NCBI GenBank assembly: GCA_025399215.1 | Contig: MU621164.1 | Coordinates: 9,125-66,733, forward strand | Direction: 5' to 3' | From: Globomyces pollinis-pini | Lineage: Eukaryota; Chytridiomycota; Chytridiomycetes; Rhizophydiales; Globomycetaceae | Length of the DNA: 57,609 nt | Shown: positions 11,012-21,742 of the stretch, one piece after another | How the letters are laid out: every line of letters begins with the position of its first letter | How positions within the stretch are numbered: the first letter of the stretch is position 1 | The notes under the pieces: model-generated | Database searches by the model: none | What the model was told of the DNA's origin: nothing | What the model saw: only the letters and a program-made list of their open reading frames with translations | Program-made: the position numbers and the translations under genes

Positions 11012-12190
11012 TTATCGATTAGCAAAGTTGGACTGTGGAGGAACAATATTTCTACGTGACCCATTGGATCCGTTAGATCCGTTTGATCTCATAGTGCCTT
11101 GTTCATGATACCCTTGAGCATGTACAGATGGGTCATAAGGTCGCTCAGCAACATATTGACCTTGGTTGTAGTAGTGCTGATTTTGATAATATCCATCTTG
11201 ATATCCAGCATTTTGGTATCCTTGTTGGCCTTGATAATATTGATTATTGTAGTTCATATATGGATCCTGATTTGCCGGTTGAATTGGTACCATTTCAGGG
11301 TGCATTGGTGCAATTTCCTGGTTTTTACTCTCGAAGTATTCATCCATCTTTGGAACGCCATTATTTAACTTCTCCGTTGATTCGGAAGAATTATAACTTG
11401 GATCCATACGTTGATTGAAATTCGATGATTTTTTCAAAATCATCTTTCTAAATAGGAAAATAGCAATGAATAATAATCCAAATATTCCTAAACCTATCCA
11501 AACTAGATTCATTGAAAAACTACTCTTTGTAGCACTTTCCGTTTTTGCAGAATCTTTTGGTGCAGTTGATGGGCCGGGTGTTTGTGATTGATTGATAGTT
11601 GGCTGATTTTGTTTGGATGGATCTTGAGAATTTGACGGAGCTGAATATTAGTGAATGTTTTTTACCTGGAGCTGGATTTCTAGTTGCTGGTGCATTTGTT
11701 GATGGATTTGGTGCACTACTAGGCGCAGGGTTAGGAGGATTACTTGGTCTTGGTGCGGTTGTTGAACCACCTAAAGTTCATTAATTGAATTAAATATACC
11801 TCCAGCTCCAGTATTTCCACCACCATTACCACCACCATTACCACCACCTCCACCATTTCCGCCTGTGTTTCCTCCAGTATTACCACCCGTATTTCCTCCA
11901 GTATTACCTCCATTGTTTCCACCATTTCCACCTGTGTTTCCTCCAGTATTCCCACCAGTGCCTCCTGTATTTCCTCCAGTATTACCACCACCATTTCCTC
12001 CTGTATTTCCTCCAGTATTACCACCTGTATTTCCACCAGTATTACCGCCTGTATTTCCTCCAGTATTTCCTCCAGTATTCCCGCCAGTTCCTCCAGTACC
12101 TGTGTTACCATCGGGAGTATCATCGAGTTGTCTGGGTCTAAGATGTACAGCGGCAACCAACGCCAACAGAAAGTAATTCGTTACTTTCAT
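11012..12190 (-). CDS. Single-pass cell-surface protein with Gly/Asn repeat ectodomain
   Basis: Three exons (introns of 29 and 25 nt) encode 374 residues. A signal peptide (MKVTNYFLLALVAAVHL) is followed by about 100 residues of GGNTGGNTGG-type repeats. Then comes a Pro/Ser/Thr-rich stalk (PRPSNPPNPAPSSAPNPS), a transmembrane helix (NLVWIGLGIFGLLFIAIFLF) with a basic stop-transfer RKMILKK, and a cytosolic tail rich in Gln, Asn and Tyr (GQQGYQNAGYQDGYYQNQ) ending NIVPPQSNFANR. The plan resembles wall-stress sensors of the Mid2/Wsc kind, but no sensor domain is recognisable. The repeat DNA (about 11800-12110) is a 12-bp-based minisatellite, so allele length is expected to vary. The prion-like tail is notable. 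Confidence 0.82.
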
Positions 12191-13193
12191 TTTGATTGAA
12201 AAAAACTGAAGTTGGAACTTCTTTTCTATATTTATACCTTTGGCTCAATTTCCTTGGCTTCGTTTTCGAGCCTCATTTCTGAAACGGGTCATTTTTAGGT
12301 CGCTGGAAATAGAAACACGCTTTAATTTACGGAGATGGTTGCAATGAGTAGTTGTGAGTTCATGGTTGCTTAGCGGTTGTTCGATGTTCCCAGCAGGGAG
12401 GTACGCGTGATATTGGTTGTCTCAGAGTGTCTGGTTTAATTCCTTTTGAAGTACAGCCGATGACTGTCGTAATTCTGATGGTTGCTTGAAAGCATTTGAA
12501 ACTTTCATTACTTATGGCGGTTACTTGGCCTAATTGCAACATACTTGAACTGACACCTAAACTGACTGTTAAAAAAAGGTTGAAGGATTGATATTGTCTT
12601 TGGATCATAATCCTTAGATTAGAGTTCATCATTTCTGAATTGACAGTATTCATCATCTTCACCCTAATCAAAATGAAAGAACTACCCCCCCCAGACAGAG
12701 TATGTTAAACACGTCATACCAGAATAATAAGTCTTTATTCGGTAAATAATGGAGAGTTGAGTTCATCTTCTATTTCGTCTATATCATCCACAACTAAATG
12801 ACGATAGATGCAGAATTTAAAAACTCTAGAGTTCAAGACTTTTTGGAATACTTGTACAACTTTCATATTTTAAGGGAAATAAGTTTGAATACGTTTCTGT
12901 CAATCTAGATCTGTTTGAAAAAATATGATTACACAACGAGAAAGTTGACCAAAAAGACAAATCATTTATACTGCAACAAAATTTTATAACCCAGAATCAA
13001 ATTTATTCAATTAACTAAACTAGAGTACTCCTTCTTACAAAACAGCACTCTGAAATGATACCACCCCTTATTAAGGTTCGGCACGTACCACATCAATTTT
13101 TGGTAACGATCGACTTCGATACCACTGAAGACTCAATGGTGCGCATCATCATTCTCGTGTAACTTCATGCGCAGCATTCTTGTTTCTGGAACC
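12191..13193. other. Gene-poor interval
   Basis: About 1 kb with no coding region that I can support. It should contain the promoter of the Gly/Asn-repeat gene (its start is at 12190). A run of nine C residues lies near 12686-12694. Short open frames here lack splice-consistent neighbours or recognisable motifs. Confidence 0.4.
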
Positions 13194-14933
13194 TTAACCT
13201 TCGACATCATTTTTTTCTAATTCGTCAACCGCCGTAAGCTGATTCATGTCTTGCTTTAAATTCACCACCATGAAACCATTCACTAATTGTTGCTCGTCTT
13301 GCAGTGGGAGCGGCGCGTATTCGGCTTCAGCTTCAGGAAGTGGCGGCACGTAAGCTTGGGCAACTTCAACTAGTTCTTCAGGAATTGCCTCTTGCCATAT
13401 TAATTATGGGCAAGAAAATCATCCGCGAGCACTTGTTTATCGTGGAGTTCTTTAAGAGGCACATATCCACCATCAAACTCATTGGGCAAGTTTGCTTGGA
13501 GCATTAGAGTAGGCACCAACGGGATTTCATTACCTGCGAAGTTTGGTACTGGTGTTACGTCTTGTGCGATATTGATTCCAAAAGAAACTGGCATTGGAAT
13601 CTGGGCCATATTGAACCCCGAAGCAACTGGTATTGGAATCTGTCCATGGTCTACTTGGGAAGGATTGAAGCCCAAACCAACTGCTATTGGAGTTGCTCAC
13701 CGTCAGCTTCGGTCGGAAAGTCCCCATCGACTCCATTTCTTAGGTTTCCTTGCATCACTGAAAATGCTTCATAGTTTTGCGACGTTAAAATAGGCTCGGC
13801 TTCTCGAATCAGATTATTTTCATGAGTTTCTTGCTCTTGTAGCATAGTTTTATTGTCGACTTTGACAGCATCATTTTCATTAGGCCCATCCAATAAATTT
13901 TGTGATGTAAACTTTTGAATTGACTGCCTTTGATAAATTATAGATACAAAATTGTTAGATTGGTGATTGATATCTTCTTCCAATTCTTGCTAAGATAAGT
14001 TGGCCTCTCTGCCGACTCTTAAAAGAAATGTCTTCAGGAGATTGATATTATCGTTCAGATTGGACCGTTCTTCAACCAAAGCATTGTAACGGCAATTAAA
14101 TTCCTCGACGATTTGCTCTTCCCGTAGTTTCTGATGTTCGAATCTTTCATATCAACATTGCCTACACCATTAAAATCATTTGACTTACATTAGATGCCGT
14201 TAATTGTTCAATTTTTGCTTCAAGTAACCTTGTATTTAGGGTTAAAGCCTTTTTGAAATTCCTGTGGGCTTCTTCATCACCAGCAGTAAGGGTGATGGAT
14301 TGGGTGTTGCGGCATACATTTTCAATTGTGTATGCTGTTTCAATGTTGACCACAGTTGCATTAGTTTGACTCTTTGGTCGCATTTACTACCGTGACTTCA
14401 GCCACGGTATTTTCAGGTTCAGCTTGATAGGTTGCTGTGTGATGCAGTTCTTCAGCCTTGCTGATCAGAGGTTTTTCAGTTGCTTGTAGACCGAAAATCA
14501 TTTGAGGAACATTAGACACCGTTTGTTGTTGAATTGTCGTATTTACTACCGTGACGTCGGCCATGGGATTTTCACTTGGCGCTCTATCAGTTGTTAGGAG
14601 GGAGATAGGAGATTCTTCGGCCTGTTTGTTCACACTGTTTTCAGTGACCGACTGTCACTTGAGGAACAATGACGTTTGGAGGATTCCATAGAATTGGTTA
14701 CAGGTTCTTGAAAATCATCATTTATTGATGGACCTGCCAGATGTTCTTGTGGATAGATCTCGTCTTGAAAGATAAGCCGCCCCTCCCATGTCGGTTACAA
14801 TGTAATTTCGTTCATTTAGTTTGGCAATATTCTTGGAACTACTCTGCTTCTTCTGCCAAAGAGAGTCGCGGTGATTTTTTAAATATATGTTGGGAAATAT
14901 ATATTGAGGTAGATCAACTGCTATACGAGTCAT
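13194..14933 (-). CDS. Hypothetical repeat-containing protein, exon structure unresolved (possibly decaying)
   Basis: Unrecognised. The minus strand carries a chain of open segments that join plausibly through 20-44-nt introns. One is a repeat block with two copies of a VTVVN(T/A)T plus SNVPQMI-type unit (14390-14630). Another is a coiled-coil-like stretch (RFEHQKLREEQIVEEF). A third has three tandem units built on GQIPIPVASGFNMAQIPMPV (about 13530-13680). An acidic Pro-rich end (YVPPLPEAEAEYAPLP) stops at 13194. Several joins require unusual GTC donors, and one junction near 14180 gives a premature stop after splicing. The gene may therefore be mis-parsed, alternatively spliced or decaying. 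The start in 14700-14933 is a guess. Confidence 0.4.
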
Positions 14934-15898
14934 GCAGTCTGTTATTGCTCAAAGAACTTTCGTTTGAGCATAAAGTTGTGAAGCTGATCTGTGATTTTTG
15001 TCCAGACCCATCAACGTGTGGCACAACCTCTAGTTTTATTCAGAGTCTTGAGGGTTTCAGGGTCTCTATATATACATCGACGGTCCATGGTGTCTAATGT
15101 CAAACTTGACTGAATTCACACGTCATTCTGTTCAATTTCTATATAAGCAGCATGTCACCCAAAGCCCTGAAAAACAGGCAGTAAAAATGTAGTGAATTTG
15201 ATACATAATGGCCTTGCGTTCATTACAAAAAGAGTTATACAGCGTATTCTCTAGTACAATTAAGTTCTCTGGTCTAGAATCTGCCTCATTGGTAAGGTGC
15301 AGCCGTTTAATAATTGAGTCCTACAGATACTCTCAGTGAAAAGTTGCAGAGCGGAATTCATGAATAATTACAGATGCTAATCTAGTATAAAATCACTGTC
15401 TATTTAGAGTAAGAGCGATGTAACATTGACCAAAATAGATTTACAGAGTGTGTTGAATGGATCTTGGAGCTTTTCCCTTCTAGTGAATTAGTATGTACAT
15501 ATCTATCTAGCGTGTGCAATTCAACATCTGAAATGCTGCTAAAAGATTTTAGAGATTGACTTTATCGTATTTTCCAGTTGTTGAGTGTCTCATTCAAACT
15601 ATTGATATTGGTTAACGATGCACAAGAAACATTGAAGATTTCATATCATGAGTCATTTGGGTAGCCCATTAGTATCTTTTGTTTGAATGGAGTGACTATA
15701 TATGGTTAGTGAAGAAACCTTACCCGAACGTTTCATCAAATGCAACTTGCTTTCGGTATTGAGATTAAGAAAACAGGCTTGCAAATATCAACTTATTAAG
15801 CTTTTATTTCCAGTTATTGTATTGAAATAGGTTATATTCGCTTCTTTATTTGTTCCGGTGTTAAGAGAGTGTACATATTCCAAAGTTGAAAGAACAGA
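14934..15898. other. Gene-poor interval
   Basis: Nearly 1 kb of AT-rich DNA with stops in all frames. I found no tRNA, repeat or splice-compatible coding series. Confidence 0.4.
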
Positions 15899-16202
15899 AT
15901 GGCTATCTTTGGGCTAAAAAGTTTCACCTATCGAAAGCCAGCTGTTCGTTTGGTAAGACGTTGTAACAATATTTGAACGATAATTCAACGCGTGTGATGT
16001 TTATATCTCAATGTAGCACGTGGGCAAAGCTGAAAATTCAATAGACACAAAAATTTATTCGGAAAACACGCAACCAAGATATCTGATAGCATTAGAATAC
16101 CCGGAACATAGACCACATCCTAATTGGGTCTCCAATCCTGTTCTAGTTAAATTAGGGTTTGATAGGGTTGCTAGGGTTACACATTGGCTAGGGTTAGCAT
16201 GA
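15899..16202 (+). CDS. Small two-exon protein of unknown function
   Basis: Exon 1 (15899-15952, opening MAIFGLKSFTYRKPAVRL) and exon 2 (16017-16202) join in phase across a 64-nt intron with a GTAAGA donor and TGTAG acceptor. They give 79 residues including HVGKAENSIDTKIYSENTQP and the His/Pro-rich EYPEHRPHPNW. No signal peptide or membrane helix is present; the basic, mitochondrial-like N-terminus would suit a mitochondrial protein, but that is speculation. Part of the 3' end overlaps a TTAGGG-like stretch. An alternative 28-nt intron after HPNW would change the tail, and a further open segment to 16352 rich in Asp/Ser could belong to it. Moderate to low certainty. Confidence 0.45.
16152..16197 (+). 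repeat. Short degenerate TTAGGG-like stretch
   Basis: Four TAGGGTT cores occur within 46 bp (TTAGGGTTTGATAGGGTTGC and onward), resembling a decayed interstitial piece of the TTAGGG telomere repeat used by many fungi. The units are not in register, so this could be coincidence. Confidence 0.35.
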
Positions 16203-17544
16203 ATTCTTCAAACCGAAATCAGAAATATTTCTTTCCTTATCCAAAACATTCGTCAGACAATGAAGACTCTGCTGATGATCTACATCTACTCTCAGATGAC
16301 GGGTTTACCGAGTTAACTATAATCATTTTAATGATAATGATTACTTTATGATTTGAACGAATGAGAAACTGCGAGTATCGCGTCTTTCTTGACGAATAAC
16401 GACTTAAAGCATAGACTTGGGGGAAAACAAGTTGTGCTCAAACCAAATAGAGTATGAAAAGGTTACACTATACGCTCATCACTAAGAACTACATCTACAT
16501 ACAAAACACCGTTGATCCTATCCTAAGATAGCATGTATAGATAAAGGTAAAATTCGTGTTGTTACTTAACACATGTATCCAAATGAACAGGTTAAAGTAA
16601 AGTATATTAAAATAAATTGATGATCTTAAACGTTTTTAAGAGTGAAGTTCTTTTTCGACTATCATTGTTAATCAACAGATATAGCACTTTCAGTAAATAT
16701 AAAACCGGCAAAGTGGATAAATACACTTGAACGATGACATCATATTGACCAATATGAAGCCTAGAACCGTAGAAGTTACGTAGCAAATTTATAGAAGAAC
16801 GGTGTCTTGAGCCAGACTGTTCATCGTTGGTGAGTTCAACTTTCCAGTCGCAATGTGAGAATGTCTATTGTAGATGTTCAAAAAAATTTCACAGCTGTAC
16901 TAAAGAATTAATTGAGAATGGCGAGCTTACATAGACTATATTATTTTAAGGCCGTATATGGTCCATAAATTTATAATATGGTCTGTAGAGTGCTTATTGA
17001 TGTTTGCCCTACCTAATCAATGCTTTTTGCTTGAAAATGATATCAAGCTGGAACAGGATGAAACGAGAGATAGATGCTTGTTTTACTATGGTCCAGATTG
17101 TGCGAGGGGTGTTCGAAACTAAAGAATAACCTACGAGAATGTTATGGTGGTGTTTTAATGAAGTGAGTATGGATAAAAGAGAAGGAAAATCAGTAGTAAA
17201 TTGCAACACTCAAACGATACTTAAAAGTATTTGTGGCTTCAGGACTCAGTGAAAGAGTTTTGATACAACGTGAAGTTTGTACTCGGTTTCAATTTTCAAC
17301 AAACAAATTACAAAGTACAAAACTTTTCATTCAATGCACAATGAGGAATTACTAGGGAAGATACCACATAACTAACCTGGACATGGAAGAACCCAACGAT
17401 GACGAATGCGAGGAGAATACACAAGCAATGGGCTTTGGCTCGAGGGTCGAGCCTTTAGAAACTCAAACAACCGAGTTTGCCTCTGATTAGCCCAAGCCCA
17501 AGGGACAGTATTTAAACCAGAAATGCATCTCTACAGGTTCAATA
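16203..17544. other. Gene-poor interval upstream of the GPI-mucin cluster
   Basis: About 1.3 kb with no supported gene apart from a possible 3' extension of the small upstream gene to 16352. The final 150 bp should be the promoter of the first Thr/Pro-rich GPI protein; a TATA-like motif is annotated separately. Confidence 0.4.
17507..17517 (+). promoter_or_regulatory. TATA-like element AGTATTTAAAC of GPI-mucin 1
   Basis: The 11-mer AGTATTTAAAC ends 27 bp before the ATG at 17545. The identical 11-mer lies at 19825-19835, upstream of the second paralog. Shared sequence and position suggest a common core promoter element. Confidence 0.5.
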
Positions 17545-18738
17545 ATGCAATTGGCTTCATATTTTATCTTAAGTTCAGTGGTTTTGGCTGCTCCATCGTA
17601 TTATTCTGGGCAACCAGCACCAATACCTGCTGCTGCTCCTTACAATCACCAGTATAAAGAAGTGCCTTCTCACAACTACCCATATAACCATCCTTACCAA
17701 CCTCCAGTAGTCACCACTGCTGCACCTGTAATTATCACACCACCTCCTCAAACCGCAGCTCCAATAGTCGTTGTCCCAACTCAAACAGCTGCTCCAGTGA
17801 TCTACACACCTGTATCAACCGCGGCTCCTGTCATTGTCACCCCTTGTGAAACTGCTGCTCCAATAATCATTGTTCCAACTCAAACAGCTCCTCCAAACAT
17901 TTTCACTCCTGTCTCAACTGCTGCTCCAGTATTTATTACTCCGTGTGAAACTGCTGCTCCAATCATTGTAGTTCCAACACAAACTGCTCCTCCAAACATT
18001 TTCACACCTGTGTCAACAGCTGCACCAGTTATTGTCACTCCTTGCGAAACAGCCGCACCAATTATTGTTGTTCCTACTCAAACAGCTGCTCCAATCATCT
18101 ACACTCCTGTCTCAACTGCGGCTCCAATCTTGATTACTCCTTGTGAAACTGCTGCTCCAATTGTCATTGTCCCAACTCAAACGGCAGCTCCAATCATCTA
18201 TACTCCTGTTTCAACTGCAGCTCCAATATTTGTCACTCCTTGTGAAACCGTTGCTCCAATTGTCATCATCCCTACCCAAACTGCTGCTCCAATCTTTATC
18301 ACTCCGGTAGAAACCGGTGCCCCAGTAGTGATCACCCCTCCACCAGTTATGACCACTGCTCTTCCAATTGGAACTACTCCATGTGATACTCCTCTTCCAG
18401 TCTCCACCACTCCTTGTACTACCGCACTTCCAGTTGTTACTACCGCAGCCCCAATTGTAACTCCGGGTGCTTATGAACAACCAGCCATTACTCCGGGTGT
18501 AGTATCTGAATTGCCAGCAATCACTCCAGGTGGTTATGGCCAAGAACCAATCAGCACTCCAAACCCTTATGGAAAAGATGGTACAGTAATGGGATTAGGT
18601 GATAGTCCAGCACAGACTACTACCGCTGCTTCTGCCGCTGTAGTTGAAACCAATCCTTTGTATCCTAACGTGAAGAGTAGTGCTATGACCTATCAATCAT
18701 CTTCATTGCTTGTCAGTGTTCTTCTTGCTTTTCTATAA
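17545..18738 (+). CDS. Thr/Pro-rich GPI-anchored wall mucin, copy 1
   Basis: A 397-residue single-exon secreted protein. The signal peptide MQLASYFILSSVVLAAP precedes a short Tyr/Pro/His-rich region. A long repeat region (about residues 55-290) follows, built of 33-residue units, each made of three 11-residue subunits such as TAAPIIVVPTQ, TAAPIIYTPVS and TAAPVIVTPCE. Each unit therefore carries one Cys. A degenerate Thr/Pro region follows, then a Ser-rich stretch and a hydrophobic end (SSSLLVSVLLAFL), as for a GPI signal. Heavy O-mannosylation and wall cross-linking are expected. Its two relatives follow on the same strand. Function beyond wall or adhesive structure cannot be inferred. Confidence 0.88.
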   Translation: MQLASYFILSSVVLAAPSYYSGQPAPIPAAAPYNHQYKEVPSHNYPYNHPYQPPVVTTAAPVIITPPPQTAAPIVVVPTQTAAPVIYTPVSTAAPVIVTPCETAAPIIIVPTQTAPPNIFTPVSTAAPVFITPCETAAPIIVVPTQTAPPNIFTPVSTAAPVIVTPCETAAPIIVVPTQTAAPIIYTPVSTAAPILITPCETAAPIVIVPTQTAAPIIYTPVSTAAPIFVTPCETVAPIVIIPTQTAAPIFITPVETGAPVVITPPPVMTTALPIGTTPCDTPLPVSTTPCTTALPVVTTAAPIVTPGAYEQPAITPGVVSELPAITPGGYGQEPISTPNPYGKDGTVMGLGDSPAQTTTAASAAVVETNPLYPNVKSSAMTYQSSSLLVSVLLAFL

Positions 18739-18979
18739 TAGTTGCTTGGATGTAAATAGATAGCCATTGCTAATAAATTTAAAATATGCCAGGATACTTC
18801 TTTCTTTATTATTAATCTTTGAAAGTTTAAGATTTCGTTTTAAATTGCCTTTATCTTCAAAAAACATTATTAGGAATCGAATCTCTCAACTTGTTAATGC
18901 TTATTCCTATGTACTCAAGCTCCATTTCATTTATAACATATTTACAAAAGAGAAAAAGAAAAAACTGATTGACAAAAAG

Positions 18980-19062
18980 CGTCGACAGCAGGGTTTGAAC
19001 CTGCGCCCTCAGAGAGGAAATGATTTCAAGTCATTCGCCTTAGACCACTCGGCCATATCGAC
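18980..19062 (-). tRNA. tRNA-Ser (UGA anticodon)
   Basis: Read on the minus strand, the 83 nt begin GTCGATATGGCCGAGTGG. The 7-bp acceptor stem is GTCGATA paired with TGTCGAC, with discriminator G. The anticodon loop is CTTGAAA (anticodon TGA), followed by a long class II variable arm and the T-loop GGTTCAAACCC. No intron is seen. It sits in the gap between the first two GPI-mucin genes. Confidence 0.95.
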
Positions 19063-19872
19063 ATCTTGGAAGCTTTGTAAGTTTTTCGACTCTAACCTGT
19101 CTAAGTAATTTGACTGACACTTTTTCGCCTTCAACTTGTACGCAAAACGCTCCTTTTAGTGGATCTCTTTTAAGTGACACACGAAGGATATAATTCCATC
19201 CCAATTTAGTTAGATAATTGATATTGCGACATGACAGATTGTCCACAAGGAAAAATGAGTGAAAGTAAAACTACTGTCTTCTAAATTAAAAGAATATTAG
19301 CCTCTAAGATAGTGAAAGTTCATTTCTTGGCTTGATTTCAAGGATTACATAGGCTAGAACGCCCCCACATTCACGATTCAATTCAGAATCCACAATACCT
19401 ATATTGAAGAGTGTTATAACATACCGAAAAGGTCATTCAGAAACGTGACCTTTTTCTTTATCCAGCCAAAGAGTAATTGAAACTTGTCATTAAAAGGTGA
19501 TGTTGGTGTCAAGCTGGTAGGTCGTTTGATTGTGCGCTATTTCAGCGATGTGAAACGTGTTGATTGAAACGAAGATGTGTCCTCCAAAAAAATTTGTGGC
19601 TTTGAAATCACGTCAAAATGAAATCATAGACGAGATTAGTAATCGAAAGACAATCAATAAGGATTGCTAAAGGTTTGTTATGTTGATGAGTTCTGTATTC
19701 GATCACATAAACAATGTTAGATTTAGGCTGAAACTTGAAACTGGCTTTGATCACCAAATCAGAGAGTGTAGATGTTCGACTAACTTACGGCCTGACGAGC
19801 CTGTTGAATAAAGCCCAGTCAGATAGTATTTAAACAAACACCTCATCTTCGTTCCACACATATAAATTAAAA
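19063..19872. other. Intergenic interval between tRNA-Ser and GPI-mucin 2
   Basis: An 810-bp stretch with no supported gene. It presumably holds the promoter of the second GPI-mucin; the TATA-like AGTATTTAAAC is listed separately. Confidence 0.45.
19825..19835 (+). promoter_or_regulatory. TATA-like element AGTATTTAAAC of GPI-mucin 2
   Basis: An exact copy of the 11-mer found before copy 1, here ending 37 bp before the ATG at 19873. Confidence 0.5.
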
Positions 19873-21003
19873 ATGGGTAAAGTATTCTACAGTTTGGTGT
19901 TGAGCGCGGTTGCGATTGCAGCTCCTTCTTACAATGAAGTGCCAATTGTAACTCCTCCCTGTGACACTCCTGTACCAACTACAACCCCATGCTCTGGTGG
20001 ATCTGTGGTAACATCAGATGTCCCAGTTATTCCAACTCCAGGCGCTCAAACAGCAACAGTACCTTGTGGTTGTGAGATCCCTCCAGTCACTACTGCCGCA
20101 CCAGTTATTGTTACTCCACCGTGTCAAACTGCAGCACCTATCATAGTAGTTCCAACACAAACTGCAGCTCCAATCATCTACACGCCAGTTCAAACCGCTG
20201 CTCCAGTTATTGTCACCCCTTGCGAAACTGCAGCACCAATCATCGTGGTTCCAACTCAAACTGCTGCTCCAATTATTCACACCCCGATACAAACAGCTGC
20301 TCCAGTTATTGTTACTCCTTGTGAGACAGCCGCTCCAATCATCGTGGTACCTACTCAAACAGCCGTACCAATCATATATACACCTGTATCTACTGCTGCA
20401 CCAGTCATCGTCACTCCTTGCCAAACTGCTGCGCCAGTAGTGATTGTTCCTACCCAAACTGCCGCTCCAATCATCTACACACCAGTTCAAACTGCTGCTC
20501 CAGTTATTGTCACCCCGTGTGAGACGGCAGCACCCATCATTGTTGTCCCTACTCAAACTGCCGCTCCGATCTTTGTTACTCCAGTTCAAACTGCAGTCCC
20601 AGTCGTGATTGTCCCAACTCAAACTGCACTTCCAGTTATCAACACTGCTGCACCCGTTGGAACAACTCCATGTAACACTCCAGCTCCCGTCGCGACCACC
20701 CCATGTAACACTCCAGCTCCTGTTGCTACCACCCCATGCGCAACTGCTAATGCCCCAATCATCACTCCAGGAGTCAACATCGAACAGCCTGCCATCACTC
20801 CAAACAGTCCAATTGGCGGTCCAATCATCACTCCAGGTGCTTATGCTGACGGGTACGCTCCAGTAATGGGTCTGGATGTTACCAATACGGCTGCTGCTTC
20901 CTCCACCGAAACCAATCCTGCCTATCCATCCATCAAAAATAGTGCCGAAACCAGTGGATTTCAAACAATTGCATTCATCACGCTTTTGATGACCTTATTC
21001 TAA
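19873..21003 (+). CDS. Thr/Pro-rich GPI-anchored wall mucin, copy 2
   Basis: A 376-residue single-exon paralog of the gene at 17545. The signal peptide MGKVFYSLVLSAVAIAAP leads to a short Cys-containing N-terminal region (TVPCGCEIPPVTTAAP). The same 33-residue repeat follows, with subunits TAAPIIVVPTQ, TAAPIIYTPVQ and TAAPVIVTPCE. Next come shorter Cys repeats (TTPCNTPAPVA) and an ending shared with copy 1 (TNPAYPSIKNSA) before the hydrophobic GPI tail (FQTIAFITLLMTLF). The repeats make long open frames on the opposite strand, which are artefacts. Repeat number differs from copy 1, as expected from slippage or unequal recombination. Confidence 0.88.
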   Translation: MGKVFYSLVLSAVAIAAPSYNEVPIVTPPCDTPVPTTTPCSGGSVVTSDVPVIPTPGAQTATVPCGCEIPPVTTAAPVIVTPPCQTAAPIIVVPTQTAAPIIYTPVQTAAPVIVTPCETAAPIIVVPTQTAAPIIHTPIQTAAPVIVTPCETAAPIIVVPTQTAVPIIYTPVSTAAPVIVTPCQTAAPVVIVPTQTAAPIIYTPVQTAAPVIVTPCETAAPIIVVPTQTAAPIFVTPVQTAVPVVIVPTQTALPVINTAAPVGTTPCNTPAPVATTPCNTPAPVATTPCATANAPIITPGVNIEQPAITPNSPIGGPIITPGAYADGYAPVMGLDVTNTAAASSTETNPAYPSIKNSAETSGFQTIAFITLLMTLF

Positions 21004-21742
21004 AAACCGTGTCGAAAATGTTTATAACGAAATAAAATCCAACCCAGTTTGCTATTAATATTTATTTTCAATAAAATCCTAAAAATCTACTACAAACCTG
21101 TAATGACTATCAATTTCAAAACGAAAATTTTCAAACTGCGTACTTCTTGGCGATTAATGTTTAATATGTTTATTTAGCAACAAGGATTATGTTGCTAAAT
21201 GAATCCATTGACATATTCATCTATACCGGTCAAATTGAAGCAATCTGACTTTAAAATTTTACAGATTCAACAACCTTGTCGGACCAAATAAAAAATCAAT
21301 AAGGATCGGAATGGAGTTGTACACCGAGTGACTTTAGTTGATTGCACTAATCCCAAGTTTCAGGACAAGATGTGAGGCGTACTTTCGTGGGAGGCGTCGC
21401 GAAAGTTCCTATCCTTGGCTTAAACCCCACGACCAAGCCGATATTAATACTAGAACTTGTTTATCAGATCGATCATGAATGATACAAATAAAATAACCAT
21501 TCTAATACGTACCACAGCCTGGAGACACGTATCCTACCACCAAACTTGAAACTACCAATTTAGCTTCATGTCGCTTCTTTGAAAAAAAATGAGCCAAAAA
21601 CTGTCCAAATCGGGTCCTATAGGGTGAGCCATTGAAAATTTGTGAGTTCGGCTGATCGACTGATTTGAGCCTAAACGGACAAAATCTATAAAATGAACGT
21701 GGAACGACAGCAATTTCATATCCAAAGTATTATACATTAGAA
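21004..21742. other. Intergenic interval between GPI-mucins 2 and 3
   Basis: A 739-bp stretch with no supported gene. The downstream end carries a TATAAAA motif listed separately. Confidence 0.45.
21687..21693 (+). promoter_or_regulatory. TATA box of GPI-mucin 3
   Basis: TATAAAA lies 49 bp upstream of the ATG at 21743. Unlike the other two copies it does not match AGTATTTAAAC, so the core promoter of copy 3 differs. Confidence 0.45.

Noticed and set aside
12360..12671. 103-residue minus-strand frame next to the C9 run
   Set aside because: No homology, no splice partners, no repeat or signal features; kept as gene-poor DNA.
20014..20964. 316-residue open frame on the minus strand opposite GPI-mucin 2 (and similar ones opposite copies 1 and 3)
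   Set aside because: It is the antisense shadow of a codon-repetitive coding region, giving a Trp/Asn/Ser-rich repeat with no start context or homology.
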